Source: Rhodospirillaceae bacterium SYSU D60007 (GTDB lineage Bacteria > Pseudomonadota > Alphaproteobacteria > Reyranellales > Reyranellaceae). From it: a stretch of DNA of 64,000 nt. Under the pieces are notes generated by a model, which was not told where the DNA came from, ran no database searches, and saw only the letters and a program-made list of their open reading frames with translations. Position numbers and translations under genes: made by a program. The stretch is from positions 42,910 to 106,909 of the forward strand of contig QOCQ01000022.1 of NCBI GenBank assembly GCA_003574685.1, read 5' to 3'. Positions within the stretch are counted from its first letter, which is position 1; each line of letters begins with the position of its first letter. Positions 23,305-31,516 of the stretch are shown here, in pieces.

Positions 23305-23790
23305 ATGCCGGCCGCGAAGCGCCGTCCCGCAGCCACGGCGGCAGCAGGCGCTGCGGTGCCGCTGCCATTTCGGATTATCAACTGGATCGGCATTATCGAC
23401 CAGTTGGCCGCTACCCGGGCCAACCGGCTGCTCAAGCCGCTCGACATGGCCTTGCCGCAATTCATTGTGCTGAACCATTTCAGCCACCGTCCGGCGGAGG
23501 GCAGGACGGTCACCGCGGTGGCGCGCGCCCTTCAGCAACCGCAGCCCGGCATGACCAAGACGATTCAGAAATTGCTGCTCCGGCGCTGGCTGCGGGAGCA
23601 GGTGCATCCCGACGATGCCCGCTCGAAGCTGCTGTTCCTTACGTCAGCGGGGCTGGCCCGACACAACGACGCGGTGGCGATCTTCGCCCGCGAGCTGGCG
23701 CCGGCTTTCGCCGGCTGGACGCACACCGAACTGGAACAGCTCTTCGCGCAACTCGATCGCCTTAAGCGCTGGCTCGACGAAAACCGCTGA
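23305..23790 (+). CDS. MarR-family transcriptional regulator
   Basis: A 161-residue winged-helix regulator. The core LPQFIVLNHFSHRPAEGRTVTAVARALQQPQPGMTKTIQKLLLRRWL is the helix-turn-helix, and PDDARSKLLFLTSAG is the wing. It starts 2 bp after the nitroreductase stop. MarR proteins usually repress their own operon and are released by phenolics or oxidants; the operator set at 22068-22134 fits this. Confidence 0.93.
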   Translation: MPAAKRRPAATAAAGAAVPLPFRIINWIGIIDQLAATRANRLLKPLDMALPQFIVLNHFSHRPAEGRTVTAVARALQQPQPGMTKTIQKLLLRRWLREQVHPDDARSKLLFLTSAGLARHNDAVAIFARELAPAFAGWTHTELEQLFAQLDRLKRWLDENR

Positions 23791-23809
23791 CCTCCAACGC
23801 GGCCGCTCG

Positions 23810-24667
23810 CTAGCAGATGCGCTGCGAGTGCGCGAACTCCCGGTAGAGCTGCGCCGCCTTGCGGCAGACCGGTCCGGGTTGCAGGTCGCGGCTTTCGTAG
23901 CGGATCACGGGCTGCACCTTGCCGGCATTGCCGGTGGTGAAGATTTCGTCGGCGGTTTCCAGCTCGCCCGGCTTCACGGTGCGCTCCACGACTTCTGTGC
24001 CCGCCGCGCGCAGTAGCTGGATCGTGCGGTTGCGCGTGATGCCGGCAAGGAAGGTGCCGTTCGCCACCGGTGTGACCGCCACTCCGTCCTTGACCAGGAA
24101 GATGTTGGAGCTGCAGGTTTCCGCGACGTTGCCCAGCGCATCGAGCACCACGCCGTTCTGGAAACCACGCGCCAGGATCTCCGCCACACCGCGCGAAGAA
24201 TTGGGATAAAGGCACGAGGCCTTGGCGGCCGTCGGCGCGCTTTCCGGCGTGGGACGGCGGATGGTGCGGCACAGGCCCAGCGACAGACCAGGCCCGTTGG
24301 GCAGCGGCGAGACATAGACGCAGAGGCAGAATTTCGTGCTGTCCGGATCAATCGAAATGGGTCCCGGCCCGCCCTTCGTCGCCCAGAACATTGGCCGCAC
24401 GTAAAGTTCGGCCTTGTTGCCGAACCGGCGTACCGCCTCATGCGATAGCTCCAGGATTTCCCCGGCAGTTTTCGTCGGCGCGAGACCCAGAGCCTTCGCG
24501 GACCGCACGGCGCGCGCCGAATGCTGGTCAAGGTCGGGGCCGCAGCCCTCGTAGGCGCGGCCGCCGTCGAAGACGATGGAGCCCAGCCAAAAGCCGTGAT
24601 CCCGCGGCCCCATCAGGGCTGGGCTTCCCTCGTACCACTTGCCCTCCCAGAAGGTCAGCGTGTCCAT
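23810..24667 (-). CDS. Class IV (branched-chain) aminotransferase
   Basis: A 285-residue PLP enzyme of the BCAT/D-amino-acid-transaminase fold. Seen: GSIVFDGGRAYEG at the N-terminus, ELYVRPMFWATKGG, the PLP-lysine region around TAAKASCLYPNSSRG, the phosphate-binding VAETCSSNIFLVKDG and GITRNRTI, and ADEIFTTGNAGKVQPV. It transfers amino groups between branched-chain amino acids and 2-oxoglutarate, or acts on another amine. It stands alone, convergent with marR, and lacks the other ilv genes, so a catabolic or (R)-amine role cannot be excluded. Confidence 0.88.
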   Translation of the reverse strand: MDTLTFWEGKWYEGSPALMGPRDHGFWLGSIVFDGGRAYEGCGPDLDQHSARAVRSAKALGLAPTKTAGEILELSHEAVRRFGNKAELYVRPMFWATKGGPGPISIDPDSTKFCLCVYVSPLPNGPGLSLGLCRTIRRPTPESAPTAAKASCLYPNSSRGVAEILARGFQNGVVLDALGNVAETCSSNIFLVKDGVAVTPVANGTFLAGITRNRTIQLLRAAGTEVVERTVKPGELETADEIFTTGNAGKVQPVIRYESRDLQPGPVCRKAAQLYREFAHSQRIC

Positions 24668-24755
24668 CGTCCCGTTCCTCCGCCCCTTGGGCCATCACGG
24701 GGCGAAAAATAGCAACTCTGCTGACCTATTCGAGTCAGAAATTGTCCGGGTACAC

Positions 24756-25382
24756 CTATGCCGGTTGCACCCTCGGGCGGCGCCTTGCGGCGGCTGCGAC
24801 CAGCGCACCAATAGCCCACTGCCGGACCTTGCATGCTTCGGCTTCGTCAAGCTGCAGGACGTCCTTGCAGACGATCATCGCCTCCGTGCCGATGACGAGC
24901 GCCAGTGCCTTGGCGAGCAGGTCCAGTGCCGCCGGGTCGAACCGGGCGCGCGCCGGCTCCAGCGCCGCTTCGATCAGCGGCGTGCGCCGGTTCTGCCGCG
25001 CCGGCAGGTCGCTGTCCTGCTCGCCGCGTGCGATATGCTGCAATGCGTTGGCCAGCATGATGCGCAGCGGCGCTTCATTGGCAGCGATCATCTCGTGCAT
25101 CGCAGCGTCAACCCGCTGCAGCCGCGCGACCGGATCCTTCGGCGGTGCGCCGCGCAGAATTTCGTCGGCGGATGGTACCGCGATGTCGAGCGAGGCCTCG
25201 AGCAGCAGCGCCTCGACATTCGGGAAATACCGGTAGGCAGTCGCGCGCGATACCAGGGCTTCGGCCGCGATCTCCTCGAGATCGGGCGTGCGTCCCTGCC
25301 GCATCAGGCGCGCGGCCGCTTCCAGCAGATCCTTGCGTGTGCGGCGCTTCTGGTTGGCTCGCCCGTTTGCCCGAGCGCCCAT
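24756..25382 (-). CDS. TetR-family transcriptional regulator
   Basis: A 208-residue regulator. The N-terminal helix-turn-helix is clear (RKDLLEAAARLMRQG, then EEIAAEALVSRATAYRYFPNVEALL); the remaining helices form a variable ligand domain. The ATG at 25382 is preferred over GTG 25385 because AGGA lies 9-12 nt upstream. It follows the SnoaL-like gene by 3 bp, and both are read from the promoter at 25839-25867, which contains a TetR-style palindrome. Confidence 0.9.
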   Translation of the reverse strand: MGARANGRANQKRRTRKDLLEAAARLMRQGRTPDLEEIAAEALVSRATAYRYFPNVEALLLEASLDIAVPSADEILRGAPPKDPVARLQRVDAAMHEMIAANEAPLRIMLANALQHIARGEQDSDLPARQNRRTPLIEAALEPARARFDPAALDLLAKALALVIGTEAMIVCKDVLQLDEAEACKVRQWAIGALVAAAARRRPRVQPA

Positions 25383-25385
25383 CAC

Positions 25386-25808
25386 CTAGTCCTGCGGCAA
25401 TTGCCGGATGATGGCGCCTACATCGATCCAGACGTTCTCCCGGCTAATGTCGCCGTTGGGGGCGAATTCCACCACGTGCAGCAGCCGGAACTCCAGCGGC
25501 CGGCCGCCTCCTTCCAGGCCGAACGGCCGTCCCGGCGCGCGGCCCCGCCATACGGAATCATCGACCAGAAAGTTTTCGCCGTAGAGCCGCCGGCGACACT
25601 CCACCTTGCCATCGCTCAGGTCGGCAAACAGCGCTTCGTAGAAGGGGCGCGCGCCCTCCCGGCCGCGAACGGGTCCGCCCGGCGCACCGACGATGTCGTG
25701 CTCGACATCCTCCGCCAGCGTGGCCAACACACCCTCGATATCGTCCCGTGCCTCGAAGCCGAAATGCGCATCGATCCTGCGGTCCATTTCCTCACGGCTC
25801 ATCGCCAT
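25386..25808 (-). CDS. SnoaL/NTF2-like protein
   Basis: A 140-residue cone-shaped alpha+beta-barrel family protein (MDRRIDAHFGFEARDDIEGVLATLAEDVEHDIVGAP at the N-terminus, FRLLHVVEFAPNGDISRENVWIDVG at the end). Members act as small isomerases or hydrolases or bind ligands. The ATG at 25808 follows GGGGGAGAAGG. It is translated just ahead of tetR and shares its operator-controlled promoter, so it may handle the compound that TetR senses. Confidence 0.85.
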   Translation of the reverse strand: MAMSREEMDRRIDAHFGFEARDDIEGVLATLAEDVEHDIVGAPGGPVRGREGARPFYEALFADLSDGKVECRRRLYGENFLVDDSVWRGRAPGRPFGLEGGGRPLEFRLLHVVEFAPNGDISRENVWIDVGAIIRQLPQD

Positions 25809-25838
25809 CGCCTTCTCCCCCGTTTTAAGCCGGGTCCC

Positions 25839-25867
25839 ACTATAATGAGATAATTGTCTCATTACAA
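25839..25867 (-). promoter_or_regulatory. Promoter with TetR-type operator in the spacer
   Basis: Read leftward: -35 TTGTAA (25862-25867), 17-bp spacer, -10 TATAGT (25839-25844). The palindrome TAATGAGA-N6-TCTCATTA (25843-25864) covers the spacer and touches both hexamers. It also contains the stop codon of the VOC gene (25862-25864). This is the expected repressor site for the TetR protein encoded downstream. Confidence 0.78.
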
Positions 25868-26287
25868 TACGTCCATATCAGGGGTATAGACGTATTCCAG
25901 CTTCAGCCCGTCAGGGTCGGCGAAGAAGACGGCGTAGTAGCCGGGGCCGTACTGCGGATACTCGGCTGGCGGATCGAGGATCGTGGCGCCAATCGCGCGC
26001 AAGAGCGCGTAGAGCTCCTGGACGTCGGCGCGGCTGTCGGCGCGCCAGGCCACATGGTGCAGTCCCGGCGAATAGCGATCGTGATGGCGTGCACGGCCCC
26101 CGCCCTCGGCTTTCGCAAGGCCGATCGAGCAATACGCGCCTGACGATGCCGCAAGGTCCCAGTCGAAGCCGCGCGCGTCTTCCTTGACCAGCCGGTAGCC
26201 CATAAAGCCCAGGACGGCGTCGTAGAACGTCCGCGACGCCCAAGGGTCCTTCACCGTCAGATCGACGTGGTGAATAGAACCGCGCAT
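25862..26287 (-). CDS. VOC-family (glyoxalase/dioxygenase-like) protein
   Basis: A 141-residue single-module vicinal-oxygen-chelate protein. Likely metal ligands are the His in SIHHVDLTV, the His pair in GLHHVAW and the Glu in LKLEYVYTPD. FFADPDGLKLEYVY is the usual C-terminal signature. The ATG at 26287 follows AAAGGAGG. It is divergent from the uxaA-like gene 68 bp away. Reaction unknown: lyase, epimerase, dioxygenase and resistance roles are all possible. Confidence 0.86.
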   Translation of the reverse strand: MRGSIHHVDLTVKDPWASRTFYDAVLGFMGYRLVKEDARGFDWDLAASSGAYCSIGLAKAEGGGRARHHDRYSPGLHHVAWRADSRADVQELYALLRAIGATILDPPAEYPQYGPGYYAVFFADPDGLKLEYVYTPDMDVL

Positions 26288-26355
26288 GTGTCCTCCTTTC
26301 GGTGGCCGACTGGCCGGGCTAGATTTGGCGGGAGTCATCACCTGGAGGTTCCTCC

Positions 26356-27873
26356 ATGAGCGCGCCGCTTGCGATCCGCCTCCATCCTGCCGACAACGTC
26401 ATCGTTGCACGGATGGACATCCTGCCGGGCACCGAAGTGGAAGCGGGCGTCGCAGCCGCACAGCGCGTCCCGCCGGGACACAAGATCCTGAGCACGGCCG
26501 TGGCCAGGGGCGCGCCCATCCGCAAATACAACCAGATCATCGGCTTCGCCACCGAGGACCTGCCGGCCGGCACGCATGTTCACACCCATAACTGCGTCAT
26601 GGGCGATTTCGAGCGCGACTACGCCTTCTGTGCCGACGCGCGTGCGACTGAGTACGTGCCGGAAGCGGAGCGCGCCATCTTCCACGGCATTGTGCGCGAA
26701 GATGGCCGCGTCGCCACGCGCAACTACATCGGCATCGTCACGACGGTAAACTGCTCGGCCGCTACCAGCCGCATGATCGCCAGCAAGGTGGCGCCGCTGC
26801 TGGAGGCTTTCTCCAACATAGACGGCGTCGTGCCGCTCACACACGGCACCGGATGCGGCATGGCCTCCTCAGGGCTCGAGATGGACGTGCTGCGCCGGAC
26901 CCTGGCGGGCTATGCGCGCCATCCCAACATGGCGGCCGTGGTGGTGCTGGGGCTGGGCTGCGAGGCCAACCAGGTGGCCGGCCTGATGAATGCGGAGAAG
27001 CTCAACAGCGGTCCGAGGATGATCCCGATGACCATCCAGGACGAAGGCGGCGTGTCGAAGACGGTGATGCGCGCCACGGACTTCATCCGCGGGCTGCTGC
27101 CGGACGCCAACAAGGTGACACGCCAGCCGGTTCCGGCCAGCCACCTGATCCTGGCGCTGCAATGCGGCGGCTCCGACGGTTACTCGGGCATCTCCGCCAA
27201 TCCCGCCCTGGGCGCAGCCGTCGATCTGCTGGTGCGCCACGGCGGCACGGCGGTGCTCAGCGAAACGCCAGAGATCTACGGCGCCGAGCATCTGCTGACG
27301 CGGCGTGCCGCCAGCCGCGCGGTGGGCGAGAAGATCGTCGAGCGGATTCGCTGGTGGGAAGACCATTGCGCCAGGACCGGCGGCGAGATGAACAACAATC
27401 CCTCGCCGGGCAACAAGGCGGGCGGGCTCACGACGATCCTCGAGAAGTCGCTGGGCGCGGTGGCCAAGGGTGGTACCACCAACCTGGTCGAGGTCTACAA
27501 GTACGCCGAGCCAATCACCGCGCGCGGCTTCGTCTACATGGATTCGCCCGGCTACGATCCCGTGTCGGCCACGGGCCAGGTGGCGGGCGGCGCCAACGTG
27601 CTCTGCTTCACGACGGGCCGTGGCAGCGTCTTTGGCTGCAAGCCGACGCCCTCGATCAAGCTCGCCACCAACACCGCGCTTTACCGGCGCATGACGGACG
27701 ACATGGACATCAACTGCGGTACCATCGTCGACGGCGAGGAAACCATCCAGCAGGCCGGACAGCGCATCTTCGACCTGATCCTGCGGGTGGCCTCGGGCGA
27801 GAAGACGAAGAGCGAGGTGCTGGGCATCGGCGACGACGAGTTCGAGCCCTGGAAGATCGGCGCAACGATGTGA
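26356..27873 (+). CDS. UxaA/GarD-family sugar-acid dehydratase (altronate-dehydratase-like)
   Basis: A 505-residue full-length protein: N-terminal SAF domain (about 1-100, with THVHTHNCVMGDF) and C-terminal dehydratase domain. Seen: THGTGCGMASSG, GLGCEANQV, LQCGGSDGYSGISANPALG, ETPEIYGAEHLL and CFTTGRGSVFGCKPTPSIK, the conserved metal-site blocks. Family members dehydrate altronate, galactarate or related sugar acids using Fe(II) or another divalent ion. It lies alone, divergent from the VOC group, without the other hexuronate genes, so the exact sugar acid is unknown. The ATG follows CTGGAGGTTCCTCC. Confidence 0.9.
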   Translation: MSAPLAIRLHPADNVIVARMDILPGTEVEAGVAAAQRVPPGHKILSTAVARGAPIRKYNQIIGFATEDLPAGTHVHTHNCVMGDFERDYAFCADARATEYVPEAERAIFHGIVREDGRVATRNYIGIVTTVNCSAATSRMIASKVAPLLEAFSNIDGVVPLTHGTGCGMASSGLEMDVLRRTLAGYARHPNMAAVVVLGLGCEANQVAGLMNAEKLNSGPRMIPMTIQDEGGVSKTVMRATDFIRGLLPDANKVTRQPVPASHLILALQCGGSDGYSGISANPALGAAVDLLVRHGGTAVLSETPEIYGAEHLLTRRAASRAVGEKIVERIRWWEDHCARTGGEMNNNPSPGNKAGGLTTILEKSLGAVAKGGTTNLVEVYKYAEPITARGFVYMDSPGYDPVSATGQVAGGANVLCFTTGRGSVFGCKPTPSIKLATNTALYRRMTDDMDINCGTIVDGEETIQQAGQRIFDLILRVASGEKTKSEVLGIGDDEFEPWKIGATM

Positions 27874-27889
27874 ACGGAACGGTATTGGC

Positions 27890-28612
27890 ATGTCGCGGCG
27901 GAACCGGAGGCCTCTGGCGGATCGCGTGACCGAGGCAGCGGAGGAGGTGCTGGCGACCCAGCAGTACGTCAGTCCGCTCGATGTGCTCCTGGGTATCGGA
28001 TGGCTCAACGGCGGCACCGCGAGCGACTGGCAGCAGGGCAGGGTGGAGTCGCTTGAAAGCGTCATCCAGACCTCGCCGGAGCGGCTGGCCGACGCCATGG
28101 TGCTGCTGACAGGGTGGGCCAGATCGAAGGGGCTGGTGCCCAGCCCGGCGCAGTATTTCGCCCGCACGCCGCAACGTGAACCGCTGCGTTTCAGCGTTGA
28201 TGGTAACGCCGAGGTGGAGCAGCTCTACCGCACGCACTGGGTGTCGCCGGCCCTGTCCGGAAAGCAGCGTGAGCGGGTGGTCGAGAAGGCGAACCGTGCG
28301 CCCGAGCTGGTGGTCATCCAGCCGCTGAACCGGGAGTGGACCTGCCATCGCTGCGGTGGCAGCGGTGGTCTGCTGATGATGGAGAACGCGGGACCCGCCT
28401 GCCTGAAATGTGTCGGGCTCGATCACCTCGAGTTCCTGCCGGCCGGTAATGCCCTGCTGACGCGCCGGGCCAAAGCGAAGAGCGCGCAGTACGCGGTCGT
28501 CGTGCGCTTCAGCCGCGCCCGCAAGCGTTACGAACGCCAGGGCCTGTTACTGGAGCCGCAGGCACTGGCGGAGGCCGAGCGCGAACTGGCCGGATCCTCA
28601 CGGGAAGGCTGA
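27890..28612 (+). CDS. DUF2293-like protein with a zinc-ribbon-like CxxC pair
   Basis: A 240-residue soluble protein of unknown function. Residues about 147-170 contain CHRCGGSGG and a later CLKC, which could bind zinc. The C-terminal part (FLPAGNALLTRRAKAKS, then AVVVRFSRARKRYERQGLLLE) is the conserved block I associate with DUF2293. The N-terminal 70 residues (ATQQYVSPLDVLLGIGWL) look like a domain also seen alone in other proteins. It starts 16 bp after the dehydratase gene, but no functional link is apparent. Confidence 0.6.
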   Translation: MSRRNRRPLADRVTEAAEEVLATQQYVSPLDVLLGIGWLNGGTASDWQQGRVESLESVIQTSPERLADAMVLLTGWARSKGLVPSPAQYFARTPQREPLRFSVDGNAEVEQLYRTHWVSPALSGKQRERVVEKANRAPELVVIQPLNREWTCHRCGGSGGLLMMENAGPACLKCVGLDHLEFLPAGNALLTRRAKAKSAQYAVVVRFSRARKRYERQGLLLEPQALAEAERELAGSSREG

Positions 28613-28664
28613 ACCACACACGATACACGCCGGCGTCGAGTTCCCTGGCACCCGATGCTGGCCA

Positions 28665-30215
28665 TCAAACCGGCGGCAGGAGGACGGGGCGGGGGTTGCA
28701 GGCGTGCTCCCTGAGGACGGTCTCGGTAGAGTCGATCTCGCGCAAGAGCACGTCGTAGCCCCACAGGTCGGCCAGATGCTGCAGCACCCGCGTGGCGTCC
28801 GCTTCGGCAAGCAGGCTGCCATTGATCACGTTGTGATGCAGGACCAGGCGCCGGTCGCCCATGAGATTGACATCGACGATCTCGATATTGGGCTCGTTCC
28901 AGCCGACGTCGTAGCTGCGGGAGAGCTGGCGGCGGATGCGCTGGTAGCCGCGCTCGTTCTGGATCGCCTCGACACGTACGCCCTCGGCATCGCCCGGATC
29001 ATCATGAACCTGGAACATGCGCAGCTCGCGCATCAGCCGCGGGCTGAGGAACTGGCTGACGAAGCTCTCGTCGCGATAATTGGCCCAGATGTCGCGCAGT
29101 ACGGCCATGGCATCGCCCGTGCCGGCAATATCCGGAAACCACGCGCGGTCCTCGTCCTCGGGGTTGGTCACGATCCGCTCAATGTCGCGCATCATGGCGA
29201 AGCCCAGCGCATAGGGATTGAACCCCGAAAAGCGCGGATCGTCCCACGCCGGCTGGAAGATCACGTTGGTGTGCGACTGCAGGAATTCCATGAAAGCGCC
29301 GTCGTCGATGGCGCCCAGTTCATGCAGGCGGGTCATGATGCGATAGTGCACGTAGGTAGCCGTGCCCTCGTTCATCACCTTGGTCTGGCCCTGCGGGTAG
29401 AAGTACTGGGCGATGTGCCGGACGATCCGCAGCAGCTCCCGCTGCCAGGGTTCAAGCCGCGGCGCGGTCTTCTCCAGGAAGTAGAGAATGTTCTCCTGCG
29501 GCAGGCCGAGCAGCGCGCGGCGCCGGTCGGCCGTGAGCTCGGTCGTGTTCTTGCCCGGACCGGCCGGCACGGTGCGCCACAGATCGTTGTAGCTGCGTTC
29601 GGCGTGATCGCGCCGCCGCCGCTCGCGCTCCTCTTCCGCACGCAAGTCGAGCTTCTTCTTGCCGGGATAGCGATCGACGCTGTGCGACATCAGGGCATGC
29701 GCCGCGTCCAGCGTTCGCTCGACGCGGGCATGCCCGTGACGCTCCTCGCAATAGGCCACATAGCTCTTGGCGAAGTTGAGATATCCCAGAATACCCTTGG
29801 CATCGGTCCATTGCCGGAAGAGATAGTTGTTCTTGAAGAAGTGGTTGTGGCCGAACGCGGCGTGCGCGATTACCAGCGTCTGCATCGTGGCGGTGTTGTC
29901 TTCCATCAGGAAGCAGATGCAGGGCGAGCTGTTGATCACGATCTCATAGGCGAGACCCCTCATGCCGCGGCGGTACAGCGCCTCGTGCTGGGTGAAGTGC
30001 TTGCCGAAAGACCAGTGCTTGTAGAACAGCGGCATGCCGATCGAGGCATAGGCGTCGATCATCTGCTCGGTGGTGATCACCTCGATGCGCGTGGGATAGA
30101 CGTCGAGCCCCAGCTCGCCCAGCGCTATCTCCTCACAGGCGTCGTGCAGGCGCTGCAGCATCGCGAAGTCCCACTCCGCGCCGTGGAAAAGCGGCTCGGA
30201 CAAAGTCTGGGTCAT
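28665..30215 (-). CDS. spoVR: SpoVR-family protein
   Basis: A 516-residue cytoplasmic protein of the SpoVR/YcgB family. Family blocks: EIALGELGLDVYPTRIEVITTEQMIDAYASIGMP, YEIVINSSPCICFLMEDN, AHAAFGHNHFFKNNYLF, MNEGTATYVHYRIM and YALGFAMMRDIERI. The exact activity is unknown. In Bacillus it is needed for spore cortex; in non-sporulating Proteobacteria it travels with yeaH and prkA in a starvation/stress operon, as here. The ATG at 30215 overlaps the yeaH stop (ATGA). Confidence 0.95.
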   Translation of the reverse strand: MTQTLSEPLFHGAEWDFAMLQRLHDACEEIALGELGLDVYPTRIEVITTEQMIDAYASIGMPLFYKHWSFGKHFTQHEALYRRGMRGLAYEIVINSSPCICFLMEDNTATMQTLVIAHAAFGHNHFFKNNYLFRQWTDAKGILGYLNFAKSYVAYCEERHGHARVERTLDAAHALMSHSVDRYPGKKKLDLRAEEERERRRRDHAERSYNDLWRTVPAGPGKNTTELTADRRRALLGLPQENILYFLEKTAPRLEPWQRELLRIVRHIAQYFYPQGQTKVMNEGTATYVHYRIMTRLHELGAIDDGAFMEFLQSHTNVIFQPAWDDPRFSGFNPYALGFAMMRDIERIVTNPEDEDRAWFPDIAGTGDAMAVLRDIWANYRDESFVSQFLSPRLMRELRMFQVHDDPGDAEGVRVEAIQNERGYQRIRRQLSRSYDVGWNEPNIEIVDVNLMGDRRLVLHHNVINGSLLAEADATRVLQHLADLWGYDVLLREIDSTETVLREHACNPRPVLLPPV

Positions 30216-31498
30216 GCGACTGCCTTTGCCTCGCGGCGGCGCTGGAACAAATCGCGGAAGACAGGATAGATCTCGCTGCGGTCGCTCACCTTGCGCATGG
30301 CGAGGAAGTGGCCTTCGCTGCGCAGCCGTTCGTAAACACCCCACAGCGCCGAATTGGGCATCGCCGGATTGTCGTGCTGTCCCGCCTCGCCGACTTCAAG
30401 ATAGGCGAAATACTGCGACACCGGCAAAATAGCGTTCGTCAGAAGGCTGGCCGTCATCTCGCTGTCGCCATAGGCGTTGTCACCGTCGGAGGCCTGGGCG
30501 GCGTAGATGTTCCAGTCCTCGGGCCGATACCGCTCCCGCACGATGCGCTGCATGGCCTCAAGAGCGCTGGACACCAGCGTGCCGCCCGTCGCGGGGCTGC
30601 GGAAGAAGGTTTCCTCGTCCACCTCCTCGGCCCGGTCGGTGTGGCGGATGAACACGATCTCGACATGCCGGTAGCGCTTGGTCAGGAAGATGTAGAGCAA
30701 CATGTAGAACCGCTTGGCGAGGTCCTTCATGTGCTCGGACATTGAGCCGGAGACGTCCATCAGGCAGAACATCACCGCCTGGGCGATAGGCCGCGGCACA
30801 GTTTCGAAGCGCCGGAAACGGATATCGATGGGATCGATATAAGGGATGCGGCGCATGCGCGTACGCAACCGGTCGATCTCGGCTTGCAGCGTCACGCGGT
30901 GCGGTTCGTCGGTGCAGTCCGCGAGCTCCGCTTCAAGCTGCTCGACTTCCTGGATCCGCGGACGGCGCAGCGCAATGCGGCGCGCCATGGCGAGGCGCAT
31001 GGTCTGTGTGACCGCCAGATTGACGGGCGAGCCCGACACCGTATAGCCGGCGCGGCGGACGCCTTCGCGCTCGACATCGGCCAGACGTCGCTTGGCCAGA
31101 TCCGGCAGCTCGAGGTCCTCAAGGAAGAGATCGAGGAACTCCTCGCGCGTGAGCATGAAGCGGAAGGCATCTTCGGCATCGCCGCCACCCTGGCCGGCGC
31201 CCGAGCCTTGGCCACCGCTGCCGCCTTCCGGCCGGGGAATATAGTCGCCTTCGGAGTAGGTCCTGTTGCCCGGCAGCACCGCGTCCTGGATGCCGCCCGG
31301 GCCGGAGCGGAAGCGCGGCTCGCCCAACCCGTCGGGCGGGATGCTGATCTCGCCGCCCTGGAGGATGTCCGGAATGTTCCGGTCCTGCGAGGAGTCCCGC
31401 ACGGCGCGCTGGATCACCGCCTTGGCGCGCCGAAGGAACCGCTGGCGGTTTTCCAGACTCTTGCCGCCCGGATTCAGCCGCCGGTCAAGAATCTGCAT
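30212..31498 (-). CDS. yeaH: YeaH/YhbH family protein (DUF444, von Willebrand A-like)
   Basis: A 428-residue protein with a Gly/Ser-rich low-complexity segment near residues 85-105 and a VWA-like metal-binding motif, FCLMDVSGSMSEHMKD (DxSxS), near residue 250. It is the middle gene of the prkA-yeaH-spoVR operon. Known as a putative PrkA substrate or partner in nitrogen-starvation and stationary-phase responses. It begins 18 bp after the prkA stop and overlaps spoVR. Confidence 0.94.
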   Translation of the reverse strand: MQILDRRLNPGGKSLENRQRFLRRAKAVIQRAVRDSSQDRNIPDILQGGEISIPPDGLGEPRFRSGPGGIQDAVLPGNRTYSEGDYIPRPEGGSGGQGSGAGQGGGDAEDAFRFMLTREEFLDLFLEDLELPDLAKRRLADVEREGVRRAGYTVSGSPVNLAVTQTMRLAMARRIALRRPRIQEVEQLEAELADCTDEPHRVTLQAEIDRLRTRMRRIPYIDPIDIRFRRFETVPRPIAQAVMFCLMDVSGSMSEHMKDLAKRFYMLLYIFLTKRYRHVEIVFIRHTDRAEEVDEETFFRSPATGGTLVSSALEAMQRIVRERYRPEDWNIYAAQASDGDNAYGDSEMTASLLTNAILPVSQYFAYLEVGEAGQHDNPAMPNSALWGVYERLRSEGHFLAMRKVSDRSEIYPVFRDLFQRRREAKAVA

Positions 31499-31516
31499 GG
31501 CTAGCTCCTGTGCGGG

